Shown: positions 13,401-28,400 of the stretch, piece by piece
Layout: every line of letters begins with the position of its first letter
How positions within the stretch are numbered: the stretch's first letter is position 1
Source: Paragonimus westermani
Lineage: Eukaryota; Platyhelminthes; Trematoda; Plagiorchiida; Troglotrematidae
Assembly: GCA_008508345.1 (NCBI GenBank)
Contig: QNGE01003573.1
Coordinates: forward strand, 16,353 to 80,352
Direction of reading: 5' to 3'
DNA length: 64,000 nucleotides
Position numbers and translations under genes: made by a program
The notes under the pieces: model-generated
The model's input: only the letters and a program-made list of their open reading frames with translations
The model's database searches: none
What the model was told of the DNA's origin: nothing

Positions 13401-16400
13401 GGCCGACAGCGTCTGTCCGTTGACGAACTTCGTCGTTGCTGACATGAGGTCTCTGTCACACGCTGCTAATGCTCCGGAGTCAAAAACGGCTGAAAACAGA
13501 CACCGTGAGCACGCCGTGCTTAGTCCGAGGAGTAAAATGTCTGCAGCAACTTTGACACAATTGGAACAAGGCTAATCCCTCATTAGTTTTCACACAGTGT
13601 TAGCCGTTTTTGATATTGAGAATCCCGTTAGCTAACCCCCAGCCATTTGTAAGCGACTTCACAAGCCCAAATTTCTCAGAGTCGAACCGTCAACCCTATG
13701 GCCAAAGCTGGGCTTCATTTATGAACTGACCAGAAGGGATTCATCTTGGCCAGATGCCTCGTAACTTCCCAGGAACTTGGCTGTAGTTACCAATACAACG
13801 GTCTGACACTGCCGGCATTTTCACGGGGATATGTATCATAGGATCTCTAGATGATGTAGGAACTCCGCGAAACAGTTGAGTCTAGGACCCAACGCTCTGT
13901 GATGCAGTTGAATCGTAGTTTCCCGCGTGGCCATCCATGCTAGCATTCACTACTTTCATCGGACTCACATGATTATGATCGCATTATTCACGTCACGTGA
14001 CACTTCCAGGGAAATCAGCAGTCGCATGTGTGCCACAATCCAGAAACTCGATGATAACAACCTAGATCTGCTGTGAGTGATTCTTTCATACGGTCACCAA
14101 TGAGCTCCCTCAGCATAAATCGGCCATCCAAACAGTCGGCTCTGTATGAGCAGCGACTCCGGACAATGGCCGGCACTAAAGACTCTTTTTCAAGATCGCG
14201 CACTGGATGTGTGTTTCCTACATGTCTCGGACCGACAGTGAGCGCAGTCTTACGGTTTTCAGCCTGCATACACTGGAACAATTTTTTGACATTGGTTTTC
14301 ACCGTCAGGATCCTCCTAATCTGCGCATTCGAATAACTTCTCAGCACAAATCTAGTTGTCAGAGTGTGAGCATTAATAACCAAGTTGTGTACACATCTGA
14401 TTCTACTTAGTTCCCGTGAGCTTTTCAAGATGTGGTTAATATCCCAGAATACCGCTACCCGATATAGGCCGAGAAACGCCATGTGTTCATTACATATTGA
14501 TGTTACCATGGTGGTGTTTCACCCGCGATTGTATTCTATTCTTTATTTTCCTGAAATTGGTCCTGTGTTTATGTTTGCGTAATTGTGTTGAATTGGTGAC
14601 GAGATGAAAAACTGCTCCCTACTTCGTTTTTTCAATAAACAGTGAGAATTTTCATGAGATGTCAAGAATCATTTGTTTCACAAGTGGTTTGCAGGTGCTT
14701 TACCAGTTTGTTCTCGTTTCGGCATGTCCCGTGGTGGGTATAACGTTCACCTTCGTCATGCTGACCTTTTGTTTTGTTTGTCCGCACTTGTCGTCAGCAG
14801 GTGCACACATCACCATGTGAATCATTATGTAAATGTACCGAAGGTTCTCTGACGCTCTAACCTTTCACGCAGACGGTTTCTTTCACCTCATCTCAGGAAC
14901 CACGACTTGACTGTTGAGCTGATAACTGGGCAACATTACTTGCTGAAATGGTCATTACCGTGACGTAGCGTAATGTTTAATTAACCGGCGCTTAACCAAG
15001 ATCAGACGATCGGCGTTTAAATCCACAGCATTGACTGGGTGAAGTCTGAGTACATAAATACAAACATTTCCAACTTTGAGCCTCATCCACATGTAATGTG
15101 TCTCGGACTGCCGTTGATCTCGACTGTAATTATACGAAGTGACCTATCATTGACTAAGCCCATTTGTATGAGGGGAAAAGGCTGAGCAATCATTGGAAAT
15201 TCGTGACAAAGGATCAACATTCTGACGGTTACGAGCCCATCATTGTCTTTGACACATTGCTGTTAGAGGAACTCATTTTTTCCGTCCAAAACCGCCTCCT
15301 TCCTCGAGAAGACGATCCTATTCAATCATAATAAGCGGAAATGTCGTGAACATTCGAGAGGTGATCGCTAGTTTTTTTTACCTGTCTGACCTTTATTCTG
15401 CTACGCTCATTGGTGGCTTAGTGACCTTAACTACTTTTTTGATGTCTGTCCTTCGGTTTTCTGATTCGAGAATGTTGGTAGGTCACTGTGCATTCTATAA
15501 ATACCATGCAATTTTTCTCCTTGTTGCACACGTTTCGAGGCCGAACAAAGTTGCTTTTTGCACCCGTCTTTTGGTTTGTCTTGGACGCAAGTAACGGGGA
15601 CCGCCGCGTATTTTGGGAATCAAGATTTGCCGTGTTAATTATATCGAGGAGGAGAACCCGATTTCCTATCAATCGTCTTATTATACCGTGGACGAACCAG
15701 CGTACTGAGTCAAGGGTTACAATTGCCACGTTCGAGAGTGTTCGCAGCCGGCGTTGTTGATGGCTACGAGCTTCCCAACCTGGTAAACGTCGCTTGCCAA
15801 CTTTGTTCAGCAGGGCGGCCAGGATTTTCATAGCACATATCTACGTAGCACCTGGCCGCTTGCGGCCTCTTCCAGTCATTAGTGGCCGAGTTGAAAAACG
15901 CGCAGTGCGGTAGACGCTCCTTCAGCATACAAAGTAAATGACTCAATCAGCTTAGATAGTGCAATTTTCACTGCTTGTGCATTTTCCAAGTATGCGTCAG
16001 CGAACTGTCGTATTGCTCACACATTCGATGCAGGCTGGCTGGCGAAGACAATGGTGATGAAATACTGGGCGTGGTGCCCGAGACAATTTATAAACACAGC
16101 AGTAAAGATGTCAAATAAGTTGTCTCACAGATGTGCTCGGTTTTTTGTTCTTGGGGTGTGGTAGGGACCTTGACGTTACTCGGACAGAGTACAGGCATGT
16201 TCCAATTTTCTCATCATTGTTCTGACAGACTTGCCCGTTTCTCGGGGCCACTTGCCAATCAAACATCTGTATGACCAACAGATCAATTGCTGTCTCTAAT
16301 AATGATAATGATCGCCTCATAATCACGTGATTTCCCGTAGGAGTTGCCCTAGTCCTGGTTTATTCTCATATGCCTTGTTCACTTGGATTAATCTTCACTA

Positions 16401-19400
16401 TATTACTTTTGATAGTTTGGCATCTTAGTGCTCTTCATATACCGCATTTTCTAAACAATGATGGATGGCGAGAAATGTTTGAGGTGGGATTCTCCTACTG
16501 TTCCTGTTAATTTAGTAAGGCTACTGTAGTTGTGGGTAAAAGGGTCTGCGTGGAAGTTGGACACGACTGCTCACTTCTCCTTTGGTTTTCATTTGGTGTA
16601 TTGCACATCATCGACTTTTGTTAACTCATTTCCACGCACTTTAAGTTCATACCCATTTTCTCTCATCAGCATTCAAATAATTTTGTGTACATCTAATCCA
16701 GCAGTAACGAAAAAACTTCTCCAAATATTTGCATTTTTCCTCTACTCTCTTCAGTCACTCACGTGAAATATCGGAATGTATAGGAAACGTGGGTAGTGAA
16801 AACATCGGAAACGGTTAATCATTGTATTTTACATGTTGTCAGTTCCGAAGCAGGCAAACTACCCGATTCAACCGTTTAAGAACAAGGTCTGGTGCCAGCC
16901 GTGTTTCACCAGGTCTGACTGACTGCTTACGAGGAGAGAAACAGAGTTTAAGGAAGGTTTATTCACAAACGGATGTCCCAAGAAGTTTGTCGACGTTCAC
17001 AGCCCGAATGGTTAGATCAAGGTCGCCCCGTATGTGGTTCTTAAGAAGCAAGTCTTTCTGGACCCACCTTTCAAAAGCAACCATATATATGACAAGAATC
17101 GGAAACTACAGTCTGCTCCAACTCGTACGTACTCTGCGGCTGAACTGCGGTTGCTATTCCCAACCAGAGATGTTGAGTTTGCTCATACTCGTGACTTACC
17201 GAATTGTCTTATCTCTCACTTATCAGTTTAATTGTAGTTTCGGTGACGTCCATACCGGCGGGGCAGATCGATGCGGACGGCTGAGCATATGCCTAAGTCG
17301 TTGCTGCGCGCGATGACGCAACAGACAATAGTAACAAGAGTGAACCGAAGTCTCATCTCGTCCATTGCAGGACACATCATGGAAGCAGGTAACTTTGTTG
17401 GTGCGCTATTGGGCAACCGGAACCAGAAATTACTCACCTTCTCCGAGCCAGAGCTAATCACTACTCGCCGTTCGACTTTGTGTGTGCATAAACTGTTGAG
17501 TCGGACAGTTTACCTGCTTTAGTACCGATAACAATCCTTTCATGTAAAGCCCAATATCGATATCGGTAAGCAATGTCCTCACTGGCATCTTACAGTTCAC
17601 CCAAGCCTGTCGTTGCCCAATGCTCAGTAGTAGCGCCGAGATGAATTATCTTATTAATATCTCATTCTTTTGATTAGTTGACTCCGTTTACGGAAAGACA
17701 CTGTAGAGTCCCTCACGCAACCTCGCTGTTTTGTCTTGACAACACGTCGATCTCTAGTGAAAACCTTTGGTGAACACCTTCTTACCGTTTTTAGTGAGTG
17801 CAACTCGGCTTTGTCATCTCAAAATGGTTGGTCCAAACGAACTCTGTTTTGGAAATCCACTATCTATCATCCTTCTTGACTATCACGTCTCATATTTGTT
17901 AACTGTGCTGTCTGCGCTAACTGCCATCATATGCGTGTGATTGCAGTGTAGCCAATTTATGGTGTGAGGGTCACACGCACTTCGTTTCCGTCGTAGTCAT
18001 TCACCACTCGGGGCACGTGACTATGGCATGGTTGTAAATGACCAACAAAGAGAAGCGGTAACCAATTCGTCTTAAGATGTGTTGGAGATGCTGATGAATA
18101 GTACACGAACGGGCTAGTCCTCGTCTTTCGTACAGCTTGTTGTTACAACGTAAATCAAAAGTGAAACTTTCATTTGCTTCAGGAATCTGACTACTGCATG
18201 ACCATTCCCGTTAGTTATGGCTGTGCTCTAAGATGTAACGCGTTGGAACCCGGTCTCTCCTCCGTGTATCAGGGTCAATCTGTCACGAACTACAACGTTT
18301 GGAAAAATATTTTTTTCTGCGTTATTTTCTCACTTGCTATGAAGGCTCTTCCTGATTACGGGACTGGTATAGTGGAAATTTCAATCGATCGAGACAATTC
18401 ATTCACCACGGAGCTTCCTTTACTGATCACTCAACTTCCCGATTATGCTATTTGTATCAAAGGTAGTCAAATGAATTTCATCTGCGGCAAGCAGTTCGTG
18501 ACGTTTAGAAAAGCTGATCTTACGCTAGTCGCCAGCTTCTGTTGTGGAGAGCAGCCCCATTCTTAGTGTATTTTTAAGGAAATAGGCGACACCTGTTAGG
18601 ATGGTACATGTTCATCTAATCGAATACTCATTACTAAGCCACACGCCAATGATCATGATCGACCCATCACACACGTAAGTCATCAACAACTGCTGGTGAA
18701 TGAACCGTGGGCTAGTCACGAATCATGAGGGCGCTGCCCAGTCGGCCGAATAAACTTAATAGGTACCACTTTTCAGATCGAGGACCTCATGAACATTTAG
18801 CTCACCGGTTGTGAATGCTATACAAACACTATTCAACCCTTGTAACTAATCTGTGCCTTTCTATAGGGTCCTTCATGTGGAACTATCTTCGTCATTGTTG
18901 TGAGAAAAGACAGACGGAGCCATAATATCTTGTCAGATCACAAGTTCCTTGTGCATTCCTGTTTGTCGAATACACTGCGAACATTTCACGCGGAGTGAGG
19001 AAGGAGTGGTCGTACGGAACTTCTGTTTGGTCGTCATGCATGCCCATACGGTGCCTACCTGAGAAACCTCACTCTATCGGTTTGAAGGAAACGAGTATAT
19101 TCTTCCGAGTATTCTTTAGCGTTAATATTACTGAAGAAATCGCGAACCGATTTCGTTTCACTCCGCTCTTGCTTGCATTGTTTTTAGACACCTTGAACGC
19201 ATCAGCGTTCACCGAGTTGGAACGATGTCTCGCTGTGCTGTGCCTCGACGATTCAGCGCATTTACCGACCCAGGCAATAGTCGATGATGAGAATTCTCAT
19301 CTTTGCCTACTAGACGAACGGGAGACTGTTAGTTCGGAGAACGCACTTCACGGAAACCTAGTCAACTCGGGTAATCGATGGTTTGACAAATCAGTACAAT

Positions 19401-22400
19401 TCATCGTCTCACGTGACGGTTCGATTGGCGTCAATTTCGAACACACAGCAGCCGATGCTGGCGCGTTGGTGCCTATTGTGTCCGAGGTCTATGGAACGTT
19501 AGGTCATCCGGTTCCGCTTGACGTTGACCGATTGCCAGTCTATTCCTATCCGAAAGAACTAAACTGGCGCTTTCGTCCGAGTATCAACAAGGAATTGGAA
19601 CAAGCATCATGCCTATTAAAAAAGTAAGCTGATTTGTTAGCCGCTTCTCATCCAGGCTAGCTGGTTGTTATTTTCACCGTAAGAATCTTGGTGTTCTCAG
19701 TTTTTTTTGCAAACAATCCGTTTGACACTGTGAACTGTTACACTTATCCGATTAACTCTATCTCGTCACCTCGAGGGTACGATATCGAGAAACTGTCTGA
19801 TTGTTGTTGAGAAGATTACGTAGTGTTCGTATACAGTGCACCTTGATCTATGATTTTTTGTTGTTGCATGCTTGAAAGCCATCTCCGTCAGCTAATTAGC
19901 ATAAGCTATTTTTCCGATTTCGTGAGCAAAGTGATCTCTCTGTGACATGTAGCATGGAGCTCCGGGCACGCTGATCCATAAATATCTTCGGCGCATCGGG
20001 TGTTATCCACTAAGATTACCAACGTTTCAATAAAACTAGGCGGTGTGTTCTCAGATTATGATGACCCTCCTTGTTCAGCTGAACAGATTTGGTAGGTACG
20101 AACAACCAGGTTGAGGTTTCCGTAATCCGTGAACCTTTGAAATTTTCGCAGCGTGTCGCAATCATTGGTTTGCCATCACTAGGGTGACTAATGGCTCTTA
20201 TAACCAACCCTGTCGTTCTTGTCCTGCTACCTGGGTCGCAGGACCTTCCGGTTAAACTGAGGTCTGTTAATGTGTGTAGACGTGTGTGTAGGGCCTAAGT
20301 GTACGCCTAAATGAAATACCTGCGTTCTGTAAACAGTGCCGTATACCAGCAAAGGGAACACTCTACTTAAGTAGCTCTGTTTGGCGGGCTGATTGCGCAG
20401 CTTGACTATGTTGACAAATTCGGCACAAATCGACCATCTGATTCGGTGGATACGCCGCTGAACTCACATAGTTTCATGGGACAGCACTTCCTCCAACGAG
20501 GAACACCTCCAAGGAACTGCCAAAGTATTCCTCTGTTCGATGTATTTCTGTTGCGGCTGCGGATCTAACTGTGTTCGCCACTCAATCTGTCGACCCCAGG
20601 AGACATTCTTATGACGTGATTTAACTCACTTTTGTTGAAGAGGAAGGTTTTGCCGTTGTGTTCCCACTGTTGCAGATGACCGATGTAGTTTTACCCATTG
20701 GCCCGCCTACACTTCTTCACCTCACCAGCCGTTAGTAGCTTGATTACATTGGGTCTATTGGCTTCGGCTTTCAGACTGGTTGATTGTCAAGTTGGTCAAA
20801 CTCCTGGTTAGAGTATCATTCGTTATGATCCCGTGCCAAGTGCATCAAATAATGTGCGCTCCCAAGTCGTGTTCTGGTTCCATATAATCAGTTGGGTTAC
20901 AACCGTTTCCTCTCGTGGAAACATTTTAATACCATAGAAAATGATGGACGCATGTGACAGGGAAAGCAAGACTATCCTCATCAGAATCGTCATAACTGAC
21001 ATACGCTCATGGTTAACAAACTAATCCCATCAAGGCTGTTCTTGGTACTTTATAGACCCTCCAAAAAGAAGTTACTGTTAAGTGGCCTTGCTAAGCGGTT
21101 TGTAGCGATTACAATGACGAAGGCTCACACGTCGGGCGAACAAACACGAATGTTGCTCACATACCATATGGACTAACAGATGTAAAGTAAATGCTCATCG
21201 TAATGCCATCCAACATGTACTGCCAGAATGTTCTGATTCAGATCAAAACTAACTTGCAATTAATCGAACCGAGGAAATCTCGGCTGGCGGAGTAACACTG
21301 TAACCGCTCTTATTTCCGGATTCAAACTGAGAGGGGCAATATGAGGAGAAACGTTGTTTTATGAAGTGCCCTTCAATTTATTCACTGTTCGACAACCCCC
21401 TAAAAAGGGTCAAGCTCGTGTTTCCTAGCGGAAGAACAGCTGCGTTTTTGTGTTAATCATTTGGAATGCTCACAAAGCAGTTTTCGATGTCTTCTGGGCG
21501 CTTATTTATAGATGTAGATGTTCACACATATCAGCGATCATCTATTGGGTAATAGTTTGACATGAATACTGCTGAGTCTTATTCTCATTGAGTTCCTTCG
21601 TGGGATTTAGGCCAGGTATTGTCATACCAGGTCAATGTGAAGAATGCCCTTAGACGAACTTATCCATATTAGAGGTCCCTCCTGTTTGTCCCAACAAACC
21701 CGCCGTATTGTTTGGATGTTTGGTTGTTTACCGAGCATGACATCTGGGTCGCAAAGGTTTCACCCACTAAGCAAGGTGACCTCATCAGTGACTGAAAGTT
21801 TGTGCATTGCGGCTGGTGAGCCTCAATGAATGCTCTTCTTCATTTACGATGGCAGGATGACCTTTCGACCTGAAGACTGGCTGCTTCCTGTTACTGGTGT
21901 CTCTCTTGCACTAAAGCCAGGCTGGTTACATCGTGTTGCTATGACCTTTTGACCTGCAATCTGACTGGCCATTTATTTTCAATATCTTGAATACGCCCCA
22001 TTTAGTTGCTAGAAGAGACGCTTGGAAAACAAACTCGTTTTCGGTCTTTCATCATCGGGCTAAATTCAACACATTTATAAGGGTTCGATAAGGTTGGCAG
22101 ATGACATCATTGGAGAGAGACTGGGATGCTATTCATCAGTGTTTGTCCGGTTTGAGTCATGTGACTGTTACATAACATTGATCACGTAAGTCATACGAAG
22201 TTTGCGAGAGAAGCGTCATGTCTATACAATCACTCTATTCTGGGTTTCTGTTACCGGCCGTGGAAGGTTCACTGCTTTGATTAGCCGTTTTCAGGCGCAC
22301 TGTGATGGTGACTAGGCGAATTGTAATGACTCCCACGATCACCAGTATACAAACCTTTACATGCCTCGGTTGTGTTTCACATATTCGATAGATTAACTCG

Positions 22401-25400
22401 AACAAATCGGTCGGATTGATCCGGTGGTTCGACTCGAACAGAAGCGTATTGACCGCAGACACACAGAGCCCCATCGATCCTCGTGTTGGACACATAAGTC
22501 GGTGTTCCCGAACGCGTTCGGATAGTCGGCTTGTTGTGCGGTCCATGTAGTTTGTTCCACAGGAACAAATGAGACGCTAGACAGAAGTAGAGGCGACACG
22601 AACATGCAACATATCTTTCAACTGGAAACTCGATACTGGCGTGGAGGCAAACTGAACACACCGTTGGGCTGCGTGGTGTGTGTTGTTAATCACCACATTA
22701 AAGTTCGTGTTTACGCTTTCAACAACGCTATCAATCTTGAAGGGCAAGGAAACGTAACCAGACTTTTTTCTGTGATTTGTCTATATTGGCGTTTATTGGT
22801 GTATTCTTATGAATGAGCTGTTCCGGGTAGTTGTTTTCAGTGAATGTATTAAATATGAACTCTCTTTCCATATTGTCACCCGAGCATATTTTCGTAGCCC
22901 TGTTTATCAGACATCGGATTGGATTCCTCTTTTGTCATGGTGGTACAAAAATAATGTAGTTTATATATTGGCCTGTCCAGATTGTCCTACGATACACCTT
23001 CCTTTGTATCGCGCCATCCTGGCGACGAGACATGACCGTGTCTACGAAAGCCATACCTTCGGGTGATTCGGATTCTAGAGTAAATTGAATATTTTTATGG
23101 GCAGAATTGAAATGCGACAGTATCTCATTGAGGCTTTTAGATTCACCTGCCATACAGATGATATCGTCTATATGACACTTGTAAAGGGTGACTGATTTTA
23201 TTTGATCCGCAAATGAACTCCACTCTAGCTTTCCGATAAAAATGTCAGCCAATATTGGGCCTAGTGGCAATCGCACTGCTACCACGTTTTTACGATGTTG
23301 AAACTCATCGGAGAACTCAAACTGAACGTTGTATATGCGACGATATAATAACTGCTTTAGTTCCTCTACTGGTACTTCCTCGTTGAAATCAATATACTGT
23401 CCAAGAAACTCACTCGTTTCATTGAGTGGGCTAGTGGTGAAAGTGGATGTGACATCATTCGGGAATAGACGCTTGCCTATTACGTTCAACTTCTTCAATG
23501 TATCAACAAACTCGAAGAAGAATCTCTCAAGCTGTGAATCGCTAGTTTCTTCGTAACTGGCTCTAACAACGTGGCGAACCATTTTTCTGTCGTGTGGTAC
23601 AGAGATCTGTCTGTGTCTAAAGTGGTCGTAGTGGTTCACTGTTTTTATGCACATTTGGTTGCTCATAGAGTCTACGATTTACAAGGCCTCCTAGTCTAAT
23701 TCTTTCAAAAGCTGCAGTCTATCAACCCCTTTTTGTTTCATACATCTAGGCGTTCTTGGTAATGACTTTTCAACTTCTGTTTCGTCCTTTCCATTTTGCA
23801 TGCTAACAAATTTGGTTTCATCAATCAATCAAGCATTCACATTACTTAGGTAACCATCTTTATCTAAGATGATGATCTTAGCATCATCGTCAGGTCTGGA
23901 TATTATCATGTCCCCAATCTGTTTTGGAAATTTAAGTGATACCATTTGTTGCCTTTCCAATAGTTTTCTAACCATTGATTTTCGGATCACATACTGGTAA
24001 CAAGACTGAACTAGAGTTACTTTGAGCATCTCAGCATTAACGTCCGCCGATGATTGGAGATCACTCAATTTTTCATAAGGGTTTTCACATTTGGTTTCCA
24101 TGTCTAACTGATAAAACAGAATCTCGGTCCTAACTATAATACTTCTAGAGCGAATTCATCCAAAGATAAAGACCACAACTGATGCACATAACGCCCAGGA
24201 TTCCCCGGAAATCCAGCCTTAATTGTGATTGGATCGGAATACTTTCGGTGTCCCAACGCCTTTTTCCATCTTTCGACCACCACCTGATAGGCGTGATTCT
24301 CCAACTTGTTTGCTTTACTAGATGTTAACTGTGTTAGCATCCCCTCGACAACCGTCCGTTTGTGGTCCAGACCATATAATCTTCAGCCACGTGCTCTTTT
24401 CGTATATAGCCAGTTTACATAACGTCAATGCGGTTTCGTCCAGTAGTGTGTTGGAAATTCTGAGCGATCTTCACGTTATTCCAGGAACCAGATGGCCACG
24501 TTCGCTCGCGCGTTGATAACGAGGATCGTTTTTCTCCTCATGCCTTTTGCCCTCATGTGGGTTTGTAGTTTTTGTCTAGTCCGATGTATTTGCTCATAGA
24601 ACTGATTGACGTAAATCAGACGTTCATAGATTCTGTTTCGCCTGTTGGCTTCAGTTTCCGCATCAAGTCACTGTCAGGCCCCATTGTATGTTACGGGACT
24701 AACATCTAAAACGAAACCACTTAGTAACCATCCTGACTCATAGATAATTGTTGCGACCATCCTTTTCACAAGTTGGTAATACGGGAACTCCTACCTCATC
24801 GTATTGGTCTCTAAAATTCTCGACGATAGCTTAGAACGCATCATCATCACTTGTGTGAGTGAAGCGGTCAAAGAAAAGGTGACCAAAATTAGAAGTGCTA
24901 TTGTATCCTATTGTGGTCGATTGTCAAGCCGGAGGTGCGAATGCTCCATCTCCCGGCGAAATACATCGACGAGGCGGTAAGGTGCATCCAAAAGCCCGCA
25001 GCGAGAGGGTCGGGAACAGCATGGGCGACCGGATGAGCCGTCCCTCTGCCGGATCTGACCGACGAACGAGACATGACGGGCAAAATGGGATGGATAACCA
25101 GATCGGCGGCACGAATATCCTAACATCCGCGGGAATATTTCGACGTGTTCATAGAATACAGCCAGAGAACATAGTGGGTGGATTGCGGGCAGCACGAACG
25201 ATCGGAGGAGCCATCGCCAAACGAGATCGGCCCAACGGACGAGGAACGGCAGGTGAAAAACGCTTTGACAACAGGCGTCAGATACACAAACCGGGCCGAA
25301 GTACACACGACATGTGAGCGGAAAGTGGGGCTGTTGTGGGCCGGACTTATGACTCATAAATGCGAGCGCGCGCGTAGAAAGGTGACCAGCGTATTGGACG

Positions 25401-28400
25401 ATAAAGATTGTGCTTTATTGGAAACCTTTTTGCTACACTGTTTTGTCTATTTAAACCGATTGGCAGTGTGGGGGCTACTCTCACGAAATACACTTCAAAT
25501 GCACTCAACAAGCTTAAGCGCCGTGTTCAACATGCTTACAATACCGGTTTACTCTGTTGGAAGCCTTCCACTAGTACTTATTAGTTCGTTCGGCTGACGT
25601 GTTAATTATGATGAGATACCGGTGTGGTAGGTCTGGGCTACAGCCAGCTTTCAACCGGCTACATGCAACACTTGTCCCTTGCTGATCACGCTTCATCAAG
25701 TGAGATTGGAACTATTATATTATAACACCGTTACCCGTTTGTGATGAATTTTTCTTCCCTATATGCGTGTGATCAGTCAAGATAGAGACCGGCAGGACGC
25801 ATTTCACTCTGCTTACCCGCCTCAAGGATTATGTAAAAAACAGTGTGTAGGCGAAATGCAACACAAGCCATTTGTAGCGGGATATGTGCTCCGACGTCTT
25901 TCCACTTCTGCTGACGCTGTTGACAAATGCCACCAGTCAAGGGAGTATTATTTGTACAAACGTTGCTTATTGCAGGCCAATAGCACTAGGTTAAATCTTT
26001 TTTTCATTCACAGCAAACGTGAAGTCTACGGTGGAAGATCAATCGATGCTGTTCATCGTCATAGACAACGATGCATCAGCGGCTCACACTGATGTTGAAC
26101 TGACACACAACCATGACAAGAAAAAAACACCCTATATGGGAAGAGAGAAGAAAAAAGAGGGGGACGGGGAGAGACCTAGCTGCTAAAAATAGCTACATCT
26201 ATATTCGAACATTCCACATCGAGTTGCCTACACCTTGCAAATAAACAGCCGAGCTGTAATTGAAAGCGAGACGTCATTAGCAAGACAGCTTCCTTACGGC
26301 TTTCACTGCTCCGCGCCATTAAATGCACTCATTTCACAGACATTTCGGCCAAACAACCACAATATTCACGCCACTGAGTTCGATTAACCGCCATCTCACC
26401 TAAAGTCTCTAGCCACCGACTCTGGGAGTCGCGAGGGCCTCAGCCTAGGGGATGAACCCGACCTACAGTGGCTAACTCCTTGGTGAACCACTTCATTTCC
26501 TCACGCCAGTTCATCGTCTGTCCGCCTCGCACCTTACGCCAATCAACCGCAGCGTCGGCAAAGATTGCTCGGTGTGTCAGACAACTAGCTGGCATCCTTT
26601 AGTACATGGCCTAACCATCTAAGTGTGTGCAGTTGCAAGGAGTCAACAAAAGAACCCGCGTGACAATCATTACCAAATATCCGCTTCGTAACCTGTTCGT
26701 TACTTACTCGCTGGTGCCACCCGATACAAGTGATCGAACACAGACATCGGTGGTCGAACACCTGAAGACGGTTCACGTCTTCTACCGCGAGCAGCCGAGT
26801 TTCGCTACCGTAAACTAATACAGCCCTCACTGTTTTCTTACATACGCGATTCTTAAGCTTCAGAGAGATACCTCCTTGTCTCCATAGATGACTCAGATCA
26901 GCTAAGACCATCGTAGCCCTAGATATACACGCTTTTATTTCATTGCATACACCTTCGCTGCCGCCGCTGATGTAGTTTTCCAGGTACACAAACCGGCCAA
27001 CAACTTTCATCATCTCATTATCTAACAGTAGACCTACGTTATCACAACAACCTTGCAGAAGCACTACATTACGAGGCTGCAAAGCGATTTATCCGGAGTG
27101 TTTAGCAGAACGCGAAATAGCGTCTAGCGTAGTTTATACCGCTTGGAGAGTGTCAAACGGCAACACCTTATCATCAGGATAGTCAAGACCAGTCAGTCTT
27201 CCACCAGACAGAAGGTCCACGTCGACATCTTGTGAGCGCCGCAGACAGTCGGCCATTATTTCGTCCACGACAAAATTGAACCAAAATGGTGAAGTTGGAC
27301 AGCCTTGACGTACGCCGCTCATGATGCTGAAACCGTAAACCCTAACCTGAGCTGACGTATGGGAATAAAGCGCCGACAGTATGTTCACATACTTGGTCAG
27401 TACACCCCTGCGTTCAAACGACTCTGAAAGTGTGGATGGACCGACCGAGTCAAACGCACCTTCGTAGTCACGAAATACGGCAATTGTTGGCCGGTGGTAC
27501 ATATGATGCTGCTCCAAAATTTGGCGAAGAGTAAAATGTGGGCTATACATCTCCGCCCAGGTTGAAACCTTGCCTGTTCTTCCCTGATATTTGCCTCTCG
27601 ACCTCCGGTGAGTCGACGAAGCACAGTGGATGCCAGCATGCTAGCAATGACTGGGGTCAAACCAATTCCCTAAAGGTTTTCGCAAGGGCTCCGGACTCCC
27701 TTGTTGAATGTGGTACTTATTATTGAGTGACCCCAGCATAGAGTGATGGTCTCCGTCGTTCACACACGTTGAAACAACTGAGTCAAAGCATCTACTAGAG
27801 CGTCCCCAACTTCTTTGAAAAGTGTCGGCACGAGGGCATCTGGGCCAGCAGCCCTACTACGTTTGGGTGGCGAATTGCAAGTGCGGACCTCAGTCCCGAA
27901 CCTCTCCAAATCTGCCAACACAGTAGCAGCAAGAGGCCAGCTAAATTGACCCTCAAAGTGTTCCATCCACCACTCTAACCTTCTGGGTTTATTACAGATG
28001 ATAGCTTTACTGGCAGACAGTCACCTGGGACCAGTAGCACGGATAAGCTTGAAGAGTTTCCGATGTTTCCTGAAGCAAAAGCGGTCTGCATTTTCTCGGC
28101 CTGTTCTATTAACCAAACTCCGCGATCAGACTTTAAGCGGATACCTCTCTTAGACTTGTGATATGAATTTTCCGTCTGGCTTCTAACCACCCCAGGGATT
28201 CCTCTAAGATCCAATGTTTGTTCAACCCATGTACCCGTTAGCCGCATGCTACAGTACCTGCTTCATAGATCGCCTGGTATTTGGGTCCAGCAGCTATCAG
28301 GTATCTATGCTTTGCCGACGGTATATGCAATTTCTCAACAGCCAGTCGGTGCCCCTATTTTCCCAACCAAAATATTGTGTGTTGAAAAAAGAGTAGTACT

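Noticed and set aside
16822..18566. Plus-strand frames of 164 and 130 codons as extra CRAT exons
   Set aside because: The exons at 5422-5602 and 19188-19623 already join within one Asp codon and preserve the family's spacing, so no exon is missing between them.
24895..25357. The 140- and 149-codon opposed frames as genes
   Set aside because: Both are explained by the high GC content; neither has a recognisable domain. Kept only as a composition anomaly.
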